Made by a program: the position numbers and the translations under genes | Assembly: GCF_900106525.1 (NCBI RefSeq) | Contig: NZ_FNOG01000015.1 | Span: forward strand, 1-64,000 | DNA: 64,000 bases | DNA from: Lysobacter enzymogenes | Lineage (GTDB): Bacteria > Pseudomonadota > Gammaproteobacteria > Xanthomonadales > Xanthomonadaceae | Reading direction: 5' to 3' | Shown: piece by piece, positions 10,732-23,559 of the stretch | Layout: each line of letters starts with the position of its first letter | Position numbering within the stretch: position 1 is the first letter of the stretch | The notes under the pieces: generated by a model | What the model was told of the DNA's origin: nothing | Seen by the model: the letters and a program-made list of their open reading frames with translations, nothing else | The model's database searches: none

Positions 10732-12036
10732 ATGCGTCGCCTGCCCTTGAGTCTGGCCTTCGGCGCGCTCGCGCTGGCCTATCTGGCTGTCGGCGCAGCG
10801 GCGGCCTTGTGGCTGGCGGACTATCTGTCGCCGCGCTGGCTGGCGCTGCCGATCGTGGTCGCGGTGCTGGCGCCGCTGCTGCTGTACCACGTCGCGCGCC
10901 TGTTCGCGCCGATGAACTCGCTGTTCCGCGCCTTGGCCGGCTCGGTGGCGAGCTACCGCGACGGCGATTATTCCTTCAGCTTCAACTGGAGCGGCAAGGG
11001 CGACCTGGGCGAACTGGTCGCCAGCCACAACCGGCTCGGCGACACCTTGCGCGAGCAGCGCCTGAATCTGGTCCAGCGCGAGCTGCTGCTCGACACGATG
11101 GTGCAGAACACGCCGGTGGCGATGCTGCTGGTGGATCCGGCGCGGCGCGTGGTGCTGGGCAACCTGGCCGCCCGCAAGATGCTCGGCGAAGGCCGGCGCC
11201 TGGAAGGCCAGGACTTCGCCGAGATCATGCTCGGCGCGCCCACGCCGATGCGCGAGGCGTTCGAGCGCGGCGGCGACGGCATGTTCAGCGTCGGCGACGT
11301 CGAGAACGAGGAGATCTACCACCTCTCGCGCCGCCTCTTCCGCCTCAACGGCCGCGCCCACGAACTGGTGCTGCTGCGTCAGCTCACCGCCGAGCTGCGC
11401 CGGCAGGAAGTGCAGACCTGGAAGAAGGTGATCCGGGTCATCAGTCACGAGCTCAACAACTCGCTGGCGCCGATCGCCTCGCTCGCCCACTCCGGCGCCG
11501 AACTGCTGCGCCGCGGCCAGTACGAACGCCTGCCGACCGCGCTCAACACCATCGAAGAGCGCGCGCGCCATCTGGAAGGCTTCATCCGCGACTACGCGCG
11601 CTTCGCCAAACTGCCGGCGCCGCGCTTGCAGCCGGTGGAATGGTCGCGCTTCATCCAGCAACTGCGCAGCCAGGTCGAGTTCGCCTACGACGGCGTGTCC
11701 GCCGATGCGATCGGCCGGGTCGATGCGGCGCAGCTGGAACAGAGCCTGATCAACCTGCTCAAGAACGCGCACGAATCCGGCTCGCCGCCGCAGGAAGTGC
11801 GCCTGCAGTTGCGGCGCGCGCAGGACGCTTGGCGCATCGACGTGCTCGACCGCGGCACCGGCATGAACGACGCGGTGCTGGCCAACGCGCTGCTGCCGTT
11901 CTATTCGACCAAGCGCAACGGCACCGGCCTGGGCCTGGCGCTGGCGCGCGAGATCGCCGAAGCGCACGGCGGCCGCATCGCTCTGCTGAACCGCGAAGAC
12001 GGCGGCTTGTGCGTGTCGATGGTGCTGCCGGACTGA
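10732..12036 (+). CDS. Sensor histidine kinase, NtrY-like
   Basis: Inner-membrane kinase of 434 residues that should phosphorylate the preceding NtrC-class regulator. There are two transmembrane segments (about 5-28 and 38-56) with almost no periplasmic loop, so the signal is probably sensed in the membrane or cytoplasm. A HAMP-like linker, a PAS-like domain (about 115-215) and the H-box VISHELNNSLAPI with H239 follow. The catalytic domain has the N-box (INLLKNAHES), DRGTGM and the G2 box GTGLGLAL. A good ribosome site (GGAGAG) lies in the 11-base gap after the regulator. The family is found with macrolide-type ABC exporters in xanthomonads, which fits this locus. Confidence 0.92.
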   Translation: MRRLPLSLAFGALALAYLAVGAAAALWLADYLSPRWLALPIVVAVLAPLLLYHVARLFAPMNSLFRALAGSVASYRDGDYSFSFNWSGKGDLGELVASHNRLGDTLREQRLNLVQRELLLDTMVQNTPVAMLLVDPARRVVLGNLAARKMLGEGRRLEGQDFAEIMLGAPTPMREAFERGGDGMFSVGDVENEEIYHLSRRLFRLNGRAHELVLLRQLTAELRRQEVQTWKKVIRVISHELNNSLAPIASLAHSGAELLRRGQYERLPTALNTIEERARHLEGFIRDYARFAKLPAPRLQPVEWSRFIQQLRSQVEFAYDGVSADAIGRVDAAQLEQSLINLLKNAHESGSPPQEVRLQLRRAQDAWRIDVLDRGTGMNDAVLANALLPFYSTKRNGTGLGLALAREIAEAHGGRIALLNREDGGLCVSMVLPD

Positions 12037-12293
12037 ACCGCCGCGCCGCGCCGCGCGCGGCCCGCGGTGCGACGAACGTTCGCGCCGCGTTTTTCCGACT
12101 CGTTTCTCACTCGCCCGATTCGCGAACGCGCGCATGTTATTCGCGCGCCGCTTGACCCAGGCTTGCGCGGCGAACCGCATCGCATCGCGCGCGAAACTCA
12201 CGACGCCCGCCGTAGGGTGATCCGCCTCTTGGTTCGTTTCTAGCCAGGACGCGCGCGACCGGCCGCGTTCGCACACGCCAAATCGAGCTGATT

Positions 12294-12308
12294 TTCCAAC
12301 TATTGGAA
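12294..12308. promoter_or_regulatory. Palindrome TTCCAA-CTA-TTGGAA before the GH18 gene
   Basis: A perfect 6-3-6 inverted repeat lies immediately before the GAGGAG ribosome site (12309-12314) and 15 bases before the ATG at 12323. It sits in an A/T-rich patch that contrasts with its surroundings. It could be an operator or a small hairpin affecting translation. Confidence 0.4.
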
Positions 12309-12322
12309 GAGGAGATTCGCCA

Positions 12323-13192
12323 ATGCTTCGCCAACCTACGCTTTTGGCTTTCGGTCTAATGGCATTTATCGCGAGCTTCGCCGCGTCCGCGCGCAACGTC
12401 GTATTTCTGAACAATCCTTCGCCGCAGGACGTGAAGGACATCGGCCGCTACGTGGTCAAGAGCACCGGCAAGCCGTTCTTCTCCGACCTGGTGCTGTTCG
12501 CCGCCAACATCAACGGCAGCACACCGAACACGCCGGTGCTGTACTACAACGCGGAGATGACCGCGATCTTGAAGAACAACATCGATGCGGTGCGGCAGTT
12601 GCAGAACAAGGGCATCAAGGTGCAGATCTCGTACCTGGGCAACCACCAGAACGCCGGCTGGTCGTGCAACATGACCTCGGCCACCGCGACCAAGCTGGCC
12701 AATGCGATGGTGGCGGACGTGGTCAAGTACGGCCTCGACGGCATCAGCGTCGACGACGAATACTCCACCTGTTCCGGCAGCGCCAGCTCGTTCTATGCGG
12801 TGCTCAAGGCGATCCGCGCCAACACCTATTTCAGCGGCAAGACGCTGAGCAAGGCGCTGTGGTCGGATTCGAGCTATTTCCGCGCGCCGTACAACGCGGC
12901 CAACCAGCTCACCGAAGGCTATGAGATGACCTACGGCGGCAGCGTCAGCTACCTGACGCCGTACGTGGGCTACGGCATGGCCAAGAGCAATCTGTTCCTG
13001 GGCATCTCGCCGGAGTTCAGCTCGGCCTCGCAGGCCGGCACCATCGCCAAGAACGTCGCCGACGGCGGCTATCAGGGCGTGATGATCTGGGCGCCGAACG
13101 CCTTCCTCAACACCACCACCGCGGCGCAGTACTACACCGCCATCGTCAAGTCGCAGGCCAACTCGACCGAATCGGTGCAGTACGTGCCCTGA
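12323..13192 (+). CDS. Secreted GH18 endo-beta-N-acetylglucosaminidase (EndoH-like)
   Basis: Likely hydrolyses the chitobiose core of N-glycans or related GlcNAc-GlcNAc linkages. The protein has 289 residues with a signal peptide (1 to about 23, cleavage near ASA-RN). The catalytic strand reads YGLDGISVDDEY with D139, D144 and the acid/base E146. These match the DGxDxDxE motif of EndoH, except that the second motif Asp is Ser142. The catalytic Asp/Glu pair is retained. The C-terminal half keeps the barrel strands expected (EMTYGGS, GVMIWAP). Two cysteines flank the active site (C115, C150). The gene stands alone with its own hairpin terminator. A role in attacking glycoproteins of prey or hosts is inference. 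Confidence 0.85.
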   Translation: MLRQPTLLAFGLMAFIASFAASARNVVFLNNPSPQDVKDIGRYVVKSTGKPFFSDLVLFAANINGSTPNTPVLYYNAEMTAILKNNIDAVRQLQNKGIKVQISYLGNHQNAGWSCNMTSATATKLANAMVADVVKYGLDGISVDDEYSTCSGSASSFYAVLKAIRANTYFSGKTLSKALWSDSSYFRAPYNAANQLTEGYEMTYGGSVSYLTPYVGYGMAKSNLFLGISPEFSSASQAGTIAKNVADGGYQGVMIWAPNAFLNTTTAAQYYTAIVKSQANSTESVQYVP

Positions 13193-13206
13193 GCGCGGAG
13201 CGCGTA

Positions 13207-13233
13207 CGCGGGACGGCGCAGCGCCGTCCCGCG
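13207..13233 (+). terminator. Hairpin after the GH18 gene
   Basis: Perfect 12-base stem CGCGGGACGGCG / CGCCGTCCCGCG with a three-base loop, 14 bases after the stop codon. There is no clear T-run, so termination strength is uncertain. It also lies between convergent genes (the GH18 gene and glmU). Confidence 0.65.
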
Positions 13234-13355
13234 TCGTGTGGCTTAAACACGCAGGCCCGGCGGCGCAGGCGGCGGGGTTTCAGCTGTGCGGGCCCGGCAA
13301 GCGCACAGGCTTGCCGATCCGCGCACCGGCCGCAGCGCGCGATGCGCGCCGCCGC

Positions 13356-14747
13356 TCACTTCTCCTGCGGCGTTTTCTTGACCGGCCGCTTCCAGCCTTC
13401 CACCGTGGTCTGGCGCGCGCGGCCCAGGGTCAGCTCGCCCGCCGGCGCCGGCCGGGTGATGACCGAGCCGGCGGCGATGGTCGCGTTCTTGCCGATGGTC
13501 ACCGGCGCCACCAGCGACGAGTTCGAACCGATGAAGGCGCCGTCCTCGATCGTGGTGACCGACTTGTTGACCCCGTCGTAGTTGCAGGTGATGGTGCCCG
13601 CGCCGACGTTGACGCCCGCGCCGATCGCCGCGTCGCCCAGATAGGTCAGGTGATTGGCCTTGCTGCCCACGCCCAGGCGCACGTTCTTGGTCTCGACGAA
13701 GTTGCCGACGTGGGCGCCGTCGGCGAGCACGGTGCCCGGACGCAGGCGCGAGTACGGGCCGATCTGCGCCGCGCCTTCGACCACCACGCCGTCGAGATCG
13801 CAATGCGCGCGCACTTCGGTGCGCGCGCCCAGGCGCACGTCCTTGAGCCGGCAGAACGGACCGATGCGCACGCCGTCGCCGAGCTCGACGATGCCTTCCA
13901 GGACCGCGTCGACGTCGATCTCGACGTCGCGCCCCACCGTCACCGTGCCGCGCTGGTCGTAGCGCGACGGATCGGCCAGGCGCGCGCCCTGCGCGCACAG
14001 CGCGCGCGCGGCGCGACGCTGGAACGCGCGTTCGAGCTGGGCCAGCTGCCACGGATCGTTGGCGCCTTCGACCTCGATCGGGTCTTCCACGTGCACCATC
14101 TCGGCCGGGCTGTATTCGGCCGCGGCCGCGGCGAACACGTCGGTGAGGTAGTACTCGCCCTGGGCGTTGTCGTTGCCCAGCCGCTCCAGCCAGCGCCGCA
14201 GCGGTTCGCCGTCGGCGACCAGGATGCCGGTGTTGATGGTGCGGATCGCGCGCTGGTCCTCGTCGGCGTCCTTGTGCTCGACGATGCGGCCGACCCGGCC
14301 TTCGGGGTCGCGCACGATGCGGCCGTAGCCGGTAGGGTCGTCCATGTCGGCGACCAGCACCGCCAGCCGGCCGGGCGCGTCGAGCAGGCGCTGCAGGGTC
14401 GCCGCCTGGATCAGCGGCACGTCGCCGTACAGCACCAACACCCGCGCGTCCTGCGGCACGCCCGGCATCGCCTGCTGCACGGCGTGGCCGGTGCCCAGGC
14501 GCTGTTCCTGCTCGGCCCAGCTCAGGTCGCCCTGGCCCTGGAACGCGGCGCGGACCTGGTCGCCGCCGTGGCCGTAGACCAGATGGATGCCGGCCGGACG
14601 CAAGGCGCGCGCGGTGTCGATCACGTGGGCCAGCATCGGCCGCCCGGCGATCTTCTGCAGGACCTTGGCGGTCGCCGACTTCATCCGCTTGCCCTCGCCG
14701 GCGGCGAGAATCACGATGTGCAACTGGTTCATCGACTCATGAGCCAT
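13356..14747 (-). CDS. glmU: Bifunctional UDP-GlcNAc pyrophosphorylase / glucosamine-1-phosphate N-acetyltransferase
   Basis: Catalyses the last two steps to UDP-N-acetylglucosamine in the cytoplasm. The protein has 463 residues (usual about 456). The N-terminal nucleotidyltransferase domain has the signature [10 protein letters not shown] and the metal/sugar residues of VLYGDVPL. The C-terminal left-handed beta-helix shows hexapeptide repeats (for example [15 protein letters not shown] and [12 protein letters not shown]) and the acetyltransferase block [10 protein letters not shown]. The ATG at 14747 was chosen because AGGAAGG lies nine bases before it. An internal ATG at 14732 gives the usual family N-terminus ([12 protein letters not shown]) and is an alternative. 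It acts downstream of GlmS, whose gene lies on the same strand at the left edge. Confidence 0.96.
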   Translation of the reverse strand: MAHESMNQLHIVILAAGEGKRMKSATAKVLQKIAGRPMLAHVIDTARALRPAGIHLVYGHGGDQVRAAFQGQGDLSWAEQEQRLGTGHAVQQAMPGVPQDARVLVLYGDVPLIQAATLQRLLDAPGRLAVLVADMDDPTGYGRIVRDPEGRVGRIVEHKDADEDQRAIRTINTGILVADGEPLRRWLERLGNDNAQGEYYLTDVFAAAAAEYSPAEMVHVEDPIEVEGANDPWQLAQLERAFQRRAARALCAQGARLADPSRYDQRGTVTVGRDVEIDVDAVLEGIVELGDGVRIGPFCRLKDVRLGARTEVRAHCDLDGVVVEGAAQIGPYSRLRPGTVLADGAHVGNFVETKNVRLGVGSKANHLTYLGDAAIGAGVNVGAGTITCNYDGVNKSVTTIEDGAFIGSNSSLVAPVTIGKNATIAAGSVITRPAPAGELTLGRARQTTVEGWKRPVKKTPQEK

Positions 14748-14834
14748 GTACGAAACCTTCCTGACCTGTTCGGTGCTTGACGTGGGCCCCCCGTCGGGTC
14801 CGAATCTTAGCAATTGCCTACGCAAGGACTCTGC

Positions 14835-16436
14835 ATGCCCGCTGAGCGCGCCCCCTGGCGGACCGCCGCACTGGCCGCCCTATTCTTCATCGCCGTGGCG
14901 GTGATCGCACTGCGCCAGGACGCGAACTGGGATCTGCGCAACTATCACCTGTACACCCCGCTGGCCTGGCTGGAGGGCCGGCTGGCCCAGGACATCGCCC
15001 CGGCCCAGTTGCAGACCTGGCACAACCCGACCGTCGACATCCCCTTCGCGCTGATGGTCCGCGCCGGCCTGGGCGGGCTGCCGATCACCCTGTGGCTGGC
15101 CATTCCCAGCCTGCTGGCGCTGTATTTCGCCCTGCGCCTGCTCGACACCCTGATGCCGGCCCAGCGCAGCCGCGCGCGCACCTGGATCGCCGGCTTCGTG
15201 ATCATGACCGGCGCGGCCATGTACCCGGGCACGGCGGCGATCTTCAACGACCACATCGTCGGCATGTTCGTGCTCGGCGCGCTGCTGTGGTGGGCGCAGT
15301 CGCAGGGCCGGCGCGGGCCGTTCGCGACCTGGCTGCCGGTGGGGCTGCTGGCCGGCGCGGCGGCCGGGTTCAAGCTCACCGGGGTGACCTACTGCCTGGG
15401 CTTCATCGCCGCGGCGCTGGTCGCCGGCCCACTGCGGCAGCTGCCGGCGCGCATCCTCGGGCTGGCGATCGGCGGCGGCGTCGCGGTGGCGGTGTGCTGG
15501 GGGCCGTGGGGCTGGTACGTGTGGAAGCTGCACGCCAATCCGCTGTTCCCCTACTTCAACCAGTGGTTCCTGTCGCCGGACACCATCGCCGATTCGTGGC
15601 GCGACGCGCGCTACGTGCCGCGCAGCCTGATCGACCTGTTCGACCCGCCGCTGCAGCTGCTGCGCCGCAGCCGCCATTACTCCGAGCCGCTGCTGGCCGA
15701 CCCGCGCCTGCTGCTGGGCCTGTGCGCGCTGGGCGCGTGGCTGTGGCTGCTGCGGCCCGGCGCGCGCGCGGCCGAGCCCGTCGCCGTCGCCGATCCCGCG
15801 GCCGCCACGGCCCAGGCCAACGCGGTCGCGCTGCGCTGGCCGCTGCTGGCGTTCGTCGCGGTCAGCTACTTCGCCTGGGCCGGCGTGTACGGCATCTACC
15901 GCTATCTGCTGCCGCTGGAAGTGCTGTGCTCGCTGCTGATCGTCGGCGCGGTGTCGATGCTGTTCGCGCACAAGCGGCCGGTGCTGGCGATGCTCGCGGC
16001 GATGGTGCTGGTGGTGGTTCCGACCAAGCATCCCAACTGGGGCCGCGACTCGTTCCGCACGCCGATGATCGCGGTCAAATTCCCGCCGCTGCCGGCCGGC
16101 AGCGTGGTGCTGACCAGCACCGAGCACCCCATCGCCTACGCCGTCGCCTTCCTGCCGCACGAGGTGCCGGCGATGGCGGTGCGCAACAACTTCATGGACC
16201 CGCAGCGCTGCACCCGCCTGCAAGAGCGGGTCGAGCGCACCGTCGCCGCCAACCCCGGCCCGCTGTGGCTGCTGCGCCCGGTCCGCCCCGACCCGCCCGC
16301 CAGCGACCGCATCGCGCTGTACGGGCTTAGCGTCTCCGCCGCGTGCACACCGCTCGACAACAATATGGGCGACCTGGAACTGTGCCCGCTGGCGCGGGCG
16401 CCGTTCGCGCCGATTTGCGTCAAGACAGCGCAATGA
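14835..16436 (+). CDS. Polytopic membrane protein, probable GT-C type glycosyltransferase
   Basis: Integral membrane protein of 533 residues with about ten or more hydrophobic segments and a soluble C-terminal part. An early loop after the first helix carries an acidic motif ([13 protein letters not shown]) followed by a conserved NPTVDIPF block. This resembles DUF2029/GT87-like polyprenyl-phosphate sugar transferases, in which the first loop holds the catalytic Asp. The start at 14835 has AAGGA in front. It is divergent from glmU (87 bases between starts). Its stop overlaps the start of the next gene by four bases (ATGA), so the two are translationally coupled. The exact sugar and acceptor cannot be told. 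The enzyme class is an inference from topology and motif. Confidence 0.6.
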   Translation: MPAERAPWRTAALAALFFIAVAVIALRQDANWDLRNYHLYTPLAWLEGRLAQDIAPAQLQTWHNPTVDIPFALMVRAGLGGLPITLWLAIPSLLALYFALRLLDTLMPAQRSRARTWIAGFVIMTGAAMYPGTAAIFNDHIVGMFVLGALLWWAQSQGRRGPFATWLPVGLLAGAAAGFKLTGVTYCLGFIAAALVAGPLRQLPARILGLAIGGGVAVAVCWGPWGWYVWKLHANPLFPYFNQWFLSPDTIADSWRDARYVPRSLIDLFDPPLQLLRRSRHYSEPLLADPRLLLGLCALGAWLWLLRPGARAAEPVAVADPAAATAQANAVALRWPLLAFVAVSYFAWAGVYGIYRYLLPLEVLCSLLIVGAVSMLFAHKRPVLAMLAAMVLVVVPTKHPNWGRDSFRTPMIAVKFPPLPAGSVVLTSTEHPIAYAVAFLPHEVPAMAVRNNFMDPQRCTRLQERVERTVAANPGPLWLLRPVRPDPPASDRIALYGLSVSAACTPLDNNMGDLELCPLARAPFAPICVKTAQ

Positions 16437-17353
16437 GCCACGCCGCCGCACTGCAACGGGCGCGCGAAGCCCTGGAAGGCCTGTCGGTGGGCGACGCCTT
16501 CGGACAGTGCTTCTTCCAGCCGCCCGAACGCTCCGATCCTTGGCTAATGCAGCGCATCGCGCCGCCGGGCCCGTGGCCGTACACCGACGACACCCAGATG
16601 TCGCTGTCTGTTTTGGAAGCCCTGGCCGGCGGCGCGGGCATCGAATGCGACGCGTTGGCTCGCTCGCTGGCCCGCCACTACGACTACGACCGCGCCTATG
16701 GCCCGTCGATGCATCGGGTGCTGGCGCGCATCGAAGCAGGCGAAGACTGGCGCGAGGTCGCCGCCTCGTCGTTCGGCGGCACGGGCTCTTACGGCAACGG
16801 CGCGGCGATGCGGGCCGCGCCGGTCGGCGCCTACTTCCGCGACGACCTGGATGCGGTGGTGGAACAGGCCACGCGTTCGGCGCAGGTCACCCATCTGCAT
16901 CCGGAAGGCATCGCCGGCGCGGTCGCCGTGGCCGTCGCCGCAGCCCACGCCAGCCGTTGCCGGCAGCGCGGGCAGCGTCCGGCGCATGCCGAATTCCTCG
17001 CTGCGGTGATCGAACAGTTGCCCCAGAGCGAGGTGCGCTCCAAGCTGGCTCGCGCACAGGCGTTGGAACGGGTCGCTTCGCTCGACCAAGCGATCGCGCT
17101 GCTCGGCAACGGCACTCTGATCTCGGCGCAGGACACCGTGCCCTACGCCTTATGGTGCTGCGCGCAATCGCTGGACGATTACCCGGCGGCGCTGTGGCTG
17201 GCCGCCGACGCAGGCGGCGACCGCGATACCTTGTGCGCGATCGTCGGCGGCGTGGTCGCCTGCTTCGTCGGCGCGCAGGGCATCCCTGTCGACTGGCTGG
17301 AACGCCGCGAGGTCTTGCCGCTGTGGCCGTTCGCAGCCCTCGCGCCGATCTGA
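16433..17353 (+). CDS. ADP-ribosylglycohydrolase family protein
   Basis: Predicted to remove ADP-ribose from proteins, nucleic acids or small molecules, using two metal ions in an all-alpha fold (DraG/ARH family). The protein has 306 residues. The first metal motif is YTDDTQMSL (TDDT at 51-54). The middle block is GSYGNGAAMRAAPVG, followed by THLHPEGI, and the second metal motif is the C-terminal GGDRDTLCAIVGGVV (GDxDT form). All key acidic residues appear to be present, so it should be active. The ATG overlaps the stop of the GT-C-like gene (ATGA). No partner ADP-ribosyltransferase or nitrogenase genes lie nearby, so the substrate is unknown. Confidence 0.9.
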   Translation: MSHAAALQRAREALEGLSVGDAFGQCFFQPPERSDPWLMQRIAPPGPWPYTDDTQMSLSVLEALAGGAGIECDALARSLARHYDYDRAYGPSMHRVLARIEAGEDWREVAASSFGGTGSYGNGAAMRAAPVGAYFRDDLDAVVEQATRSAQVTHLHPEGIAGAVAVAVAAAHASRCRQRGQRPAHAEFLAAVIEQLPQSEVRSKLARAQALERVASLDQAIALLGNGTLISAQDTVPYALWCCAQSLDDYPAALWLAADAGGDRDTLCAIVGGVVACFVGAQGIPVDWLERREVLPLWPFAALAPI

Positions 17354-17363
17354 AACGAACGCC

Positions 17364-18290
17364 TCAGCGGCCGTCGCCGCGATGCACGACCTGATCGGTG
17401 ATCAGGCGCAGGATCTCGTTCGAACGCCGGTTGACCGTGTCCAGGATCAGCCCGGTCGCCAGCAGGATGAAGGCGGTCAGCGCCAGCGCCGCGGCCAGCA
17501 CTGCGGTCGAGGGATGGGTGACCGCGCCGGTGCCGCTGAATTCGTGGATCACCACCGCGCCGAAGCCGAGGCTGGCCGCGCCGGCCAGCGCCGCGGCGGT
17601 GCCGAAGAACAGCAGCGGGCGCAGGTCCTTGTACAGGAAGCCGATGGTGCGCATCACGCGGAAGCCGTCGCGGAAGGTGTTGAGCTTGGATTCGCTGCCT
17701 TCCGGGCGCACGCCGTAAGGCACGGTGCGTTCGGTCAATACGAAGGCGTTGGCCATCGCGAACACGGTCATTTCGGTTTCGATCTCGAACCCGCGCGACA
17801 GCACCGGCATGGATTTGACGAAGCGGCGCGAGAACGCGCGATAGCCCGACAGCACGTCGCGCACCGGCTGGCCGAACAGACGGCCGATGCTCCAGCGCAC
17901 CAGCTTGTTGCCGAAACCATGAAAACGACGGAACGAGCCCGTGTCGTGCTGTTCCAGGCGGGTGCCGACCACCATGTCGGCATGCCCTTCGATCACGTCC
18001 TGCATCAACGCGCGCGCATGTTCGGCCGGATAGGTGTCGTCGCCGTCGACCATCAGGTACACGTCGGCCTCGACCTCGCGGAACATCGCCCGCACCACGT
18101 TGCCCTTGCCCTTGGCCGGCACCCGGTGCACGCGCGCGCCGGCCTGCAGCGCCAGTTCGGCGGTGCCGTCGGTGCTGGCGTTGTCGAACACCCAGATGTC
18201 CGCCTCGGGCAGGGCGCGGCGGAAATCGGCGACCACCTTGGCCACCGTATGCGCCTCGTTGTAGCAAGGGATCAGTACCGCGCTGCGCAA
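17364..18290 (-). CDS. Polyprenyl-phosphate glycosyltransferase (GtrB/DPM1-like)
   Basis: Transfers a sugar from a nucleotide donor to undecaprenyl phosphate on the inner face of the membrane. The protein has 308 residues. The GT2 domain starts at once with AVLIPCYNEA, then FDNASTDGT and the metal-binding DGDDTYP. Two hydrophobic segments near the C-terminus (about 225-250 and 258-285) anchor it. No ATG fits. The best start is the TTG at 18290 with CGGAG in front, giving MRSAVLIPCYNE. A GtrA-type flippase gene starts 133 bases away on the other strand. The two are the usual functional pair for side-chain glycosylation of O-antigen, teichoic-like or S-layer glycans. Confidence 0.88.
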   Translation of the reverse strand: MRSAVLIPCYNEAHTVAKVVADFRRALPEADIWVFDNASTDGTAELALQAGARVHRVPAKGKGNVVRAMFREVEADVYLMVDGDDTYPAEHARALMQDVIEGHADMVVGTRLEQHDTGSFRRFHGFGNKLVRWSIGRLFGQPVRDVLSGYRAFSRRFVKSMPVLSRGFEIETEMTVFAMANAFVLTERTVPYGVRPEGSESKLNTFRDGFRVMRTIGFLYKDLRPLLFFGTAAALAGAASLGFGAVVIHEFSGTGAVTHPSTAVLAAALALTAFILLATGLILDTVNRRSNEILRLITDQVVHRGDGR

Positions 18291-18423
18291 GGATGCGCTC
18301 CGAGCTGTCTGGAATGGCGCGATGGTACAGCCTCCGCTGCGGCTCGTCTGGCTAGAATGCGCGCATGCCCGCCCCCGCCCCGTCCGCCGTTTCCTCCTCC
18401 CCGCGCCGCCGCCGGTGGCGCGC

Positions 18424-18810
18424 ATGAGCCTGACCCGACAGGGCCGCAATTTCCTCATCGTCGGCGGCATCCAGTACGTCGTCGACTGGGGCGTCATGGT
18501 CGCGCTGAGCCACCTGGGCATGCCGGTGGAAGCGGCCAACCTGGCCGGCCGGGTCAGCGGCGCGTTGCTGGGGTTCTGGCTCAACGGCCGCTTCACCTTC
18601 GCCAGCGCCGAGTCGTCCTCGCTCGGCCGGCGCCAGTTCGCCCGCTTCATCGCCATGTGGCTCGGCACCACCGTGCTCAGCACCGGCGCGATCAGCGCGG
18701 TCAACGCCTACGCCGGCCTGCAATGGACCTGGCTGGCCAAGCCGGCGATCGAGCTGGTGCTGGCGGCGCTGAGCTTCACCGTCTCGCGCTATTGGGTTTA
18801 CCGGCGCTAA
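18424..18810 (+). CDS. GtrA family flippase-like membrane protein
   Basis: Small integral membrane protein of 128 residues with four hydrophobic segments, the size and pattern of the GtrA family. These are thought to flip undecaprenyl-phosphate-linked sugars across the inner membrane. Typical features are the N-terminal FLIVGGIQYVVDW, the loop GFWLNGRFTF after the second helix and the C-terminal SRYWVYRR. It is divergent from the GtrB-like glycosyltransferase and probably acts with it. It ends 63 bases before a strong bidirectional terminator. Confidence 0.88.
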   Translation: MSLTRQGRNFLIVGGIQYVVDWGVMVALSHLGMPVEAANLAGRVSGALLGFWLNGRFTFASAESSSLGRRQFARFIAMWLGTTVLSTGAISAVNAYAGLQWTWLAKPAIELVLAALSFTVSRYWVYRR

Positions 18811-18872
18811 CGCCGCCGGAGCGAGCGCAAACCGCCGCGCCGACGCTCGCGCAGAGCCTGCGCGCAAAAACA

Positions 18873-18899
18873 AAAACGCCGGCGCGAGGCCGGCGTTTT
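18873..18899. terminator. Bidirectional rho-independent terminator between gtrA and atpC
   Basis: Perfect 11-base stem AAAACGCCGGC / GCCGGCGTTTT around the loop GCGAG. It has a T-run when read from either side, so it can end the gtrA transcript (plus) and the atp operon (minus). Confidence 0.93.
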
Positions 18900-18936
18900 C
18901 GCATCGCGGCGCGGTTAGGCGCCGAACGGTTGCGAC

Positions 18937-19362
18937 TCAGTGCTTCATGTTCTTGCGCAGGCGCTCCAGCGCCTGCAGCTGCGCCATCGCTTCGGCCAGC
19001 TTGGCCTGGGCTTCGGCGATGTCCATCTGCGGGCCGCGGTTGGCCAGCGCGCGCTCGGCTTCTTCCTTGGCCGCGCGCACGGCGGCTTCGTCGATGTCCT
19101 GAGCGCGGATCGCGGTGTCGGCCAGCACGGTCACGACCTGCGGCTGCACCTCGAGGATGCCGCCGGAGACCGCGAAGTCGAGCTGCTCGCCGCTGGGCAG
19201 GGTCACCACGACCTTGCCCGGCTTGAGCCGGGTGATCAGCGGCGCATGGCGCGGCGCGATGCCGAGTTCGCCGATCTCGCCGGTGGCGACCAGCAGCGTC
19301 GCCTCGCCGTGGAAGATTTCTTCCTCGGCGCTGACGATGTCGCAACGGAAGGTGGATGCCAT
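18937..19362 (-). CDS. atpC: ATP synthase F1 subunit epsilon
   Basis: Central-stalk subunit that couples gamma rotation and can inhibit ATP hydrolysis. The protein has 141 residues: an N-terminal beta-sandwich ([37 protein letters not shown]) and a C-terminal helical hairpin rich in Ala, Glu and Lys. It is the last gene of the operon and ends just before the bidirectional terminator. A 137-base spacer that contains a repeat element separates it from atpD. Confidence 0.97.
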   Translation of the reverse strand: MASTFRCDIVSAEEEIFHGEATLLVATGEIGELGIAPRHAPLITRLKPGKVVVTLPSGEQLDFAVSGGILEVQPQVVTVLADTAIRAQDIDEAAVRAAKEEAERALANRGPQMDIAEAQAKLAEAMAQLQALERLRKNMKH

Positions 19363-19386
19363 GTCTGTCTCGCTTTGCTCGTTCGA

Positions 19387-19498
19387 CGGGAGTGCGGAAT
19401 GGGGAGTCGGGAATCGGAAGACCGGCGAACGAACAAGCGCAGCGCGCGCTTACGATCCCCTACTTCCCGCTCCCGAATCCCGAGACGCCGTCAGGCGT
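19387..19498. repeat. Palindromic repeat, family B, in the atpD-atpC spacer
   Basis: Purine-rich text GGAGTCGGGAATCGGAAG (about 19399-19420) is answered by pyrimidine-rich CCCGCTCCCGAATCCCGAG further on (about 19466-19486), so the spacer can fold on itself. A related pair lies between atpA and atpH (about 23560-23640). These are unusually placed inside an essential operon. Confidence 0.55.
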
Positions 19499-19499
19499 C

Positions 19500-21005
<1,506 letters not shown>

Positions 21006-21869
21006 TTAGACCGCGGCGGCGCCGCCGACGATTTCGGAGATTTCCTGGGTGATCGCCGCCTGACGGGCCTTGTTGTAGACCAGGTTCAAGGTGCCGATCA
21101 GCTTGGTGGCGTTGTCGCTCGCCGACTTCATCGCGACCATGCGCGCGGCATGCTCGGAAGCCACGTTCTCCAGCACCGCCTGGTACACCAGCGACTCGAT
21201 ATAGCGGGTCAGCACGTGATCGAGCACGGTCTGCGCATCGGGTTCGTAGATGTAGTCCCAGTCGTGCTTGGCGACCTGGGTCTCCGGCGCCGGCAGCGGC
21301 AGCAGCTGATCGAACGCCGCGCGCTGGGTCATGGTGTTGACGAAGTCGTTGTAGCAGACGAACACGCGATCCACGGTGCCGGCGCTGTAGGCGTCGAGCA
21401 CAACCTTGATCACGCCGATCAGCTGCTCCAGGTGCGGCTGGTCGCCCAGGTGGGTGACCGAGGCGAGCATGTTGACCTTGATCCGGCGGAAGAACACCGA
21501 GGCCTTCTGGCCGATGGTGACCACGTCGACCTCGACGCCCTGCTCCTGCCACTTGCGGAACTCGCCCAGCAGCTTGCGGAACAGGTTGTTGTTGAGGCCG
21601 CCGGCCAGGCCGCGGTCGGACGACACGATCACGTAGCCGACGCGCTTCACGTCCTTGCGCTCGACCATGTACGGATGCCGGTAATCGGAATTGGCCTGGG
21701 CCAGGTGTCCGATCACTTGCTTGATCACGCGCGCGTACGGGCGCGAGGTCTTCATCCGATCCTGCGCCTTGCGGATCTTGGAAGCCGAGACCATTTCCAG
21801 CGCGCGGGTCACCTTGCGGGTGTTCTGCACGCTCTTGATCTTGGTTTTGATTTCTCTGCCGCCGGCCAT
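21006..21869 (-). CDS. atpG: ATP synthase F1 subunit gamma
   Basis: Rotor shaft that connects the F1 head to the c-ring. The protein has 287 residues with the conserved N-terminal helix ([21 protein letters not shown]) and C-terminal helix ([22 protein letters not shown]) that form the coiled-coil, and the middle [16 protein letters not shown] block. Length and termini are normal for the family. It sits between atpA and atpD. Confidence 0.98.
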   Translation of the reverse strand: MAGGREIKTKIKSVQNTRKVTRALEMVSASKIRKAQDRMKTSRPYARVIKQVIGHLAQANSDYRHPYMVERKDVKRVGYVIVSSDRGLAGGLNNNLFRKLLGEFRKWQEQGVEVDVVTIGQKASVFFRRIKVNMLASVTHLGDQPHLEQLIGVIKVVLDAYSAGTVDRVFVCYNDFVNTMTQRAAFDQLLPLPAPETQVAKHDWDYIYEPDAQTVLDHVLTRYIESLVYQAVLENVASEHAARMVAMKSASDNATKLIGTLNLVYNKARQAAITQEISEIVGGAAAV

Positions 21870-21953
21870 CTCTCGCTCGCTTTGTTCGCTTTAGGGCATG
21901 GGTTGTGGGTGGCGCGCAAACCGGCTCGGCCGGCTTGCGCTACGCGACCCGCC

Positions 21954-23504
<1,551 letters not shown>

Positions 23505-23559
23505 TGTCGTTTCCTTGGTCCTGCATCGCGACGAAGCGACGCGCGGGTGCTTTCTTTTA

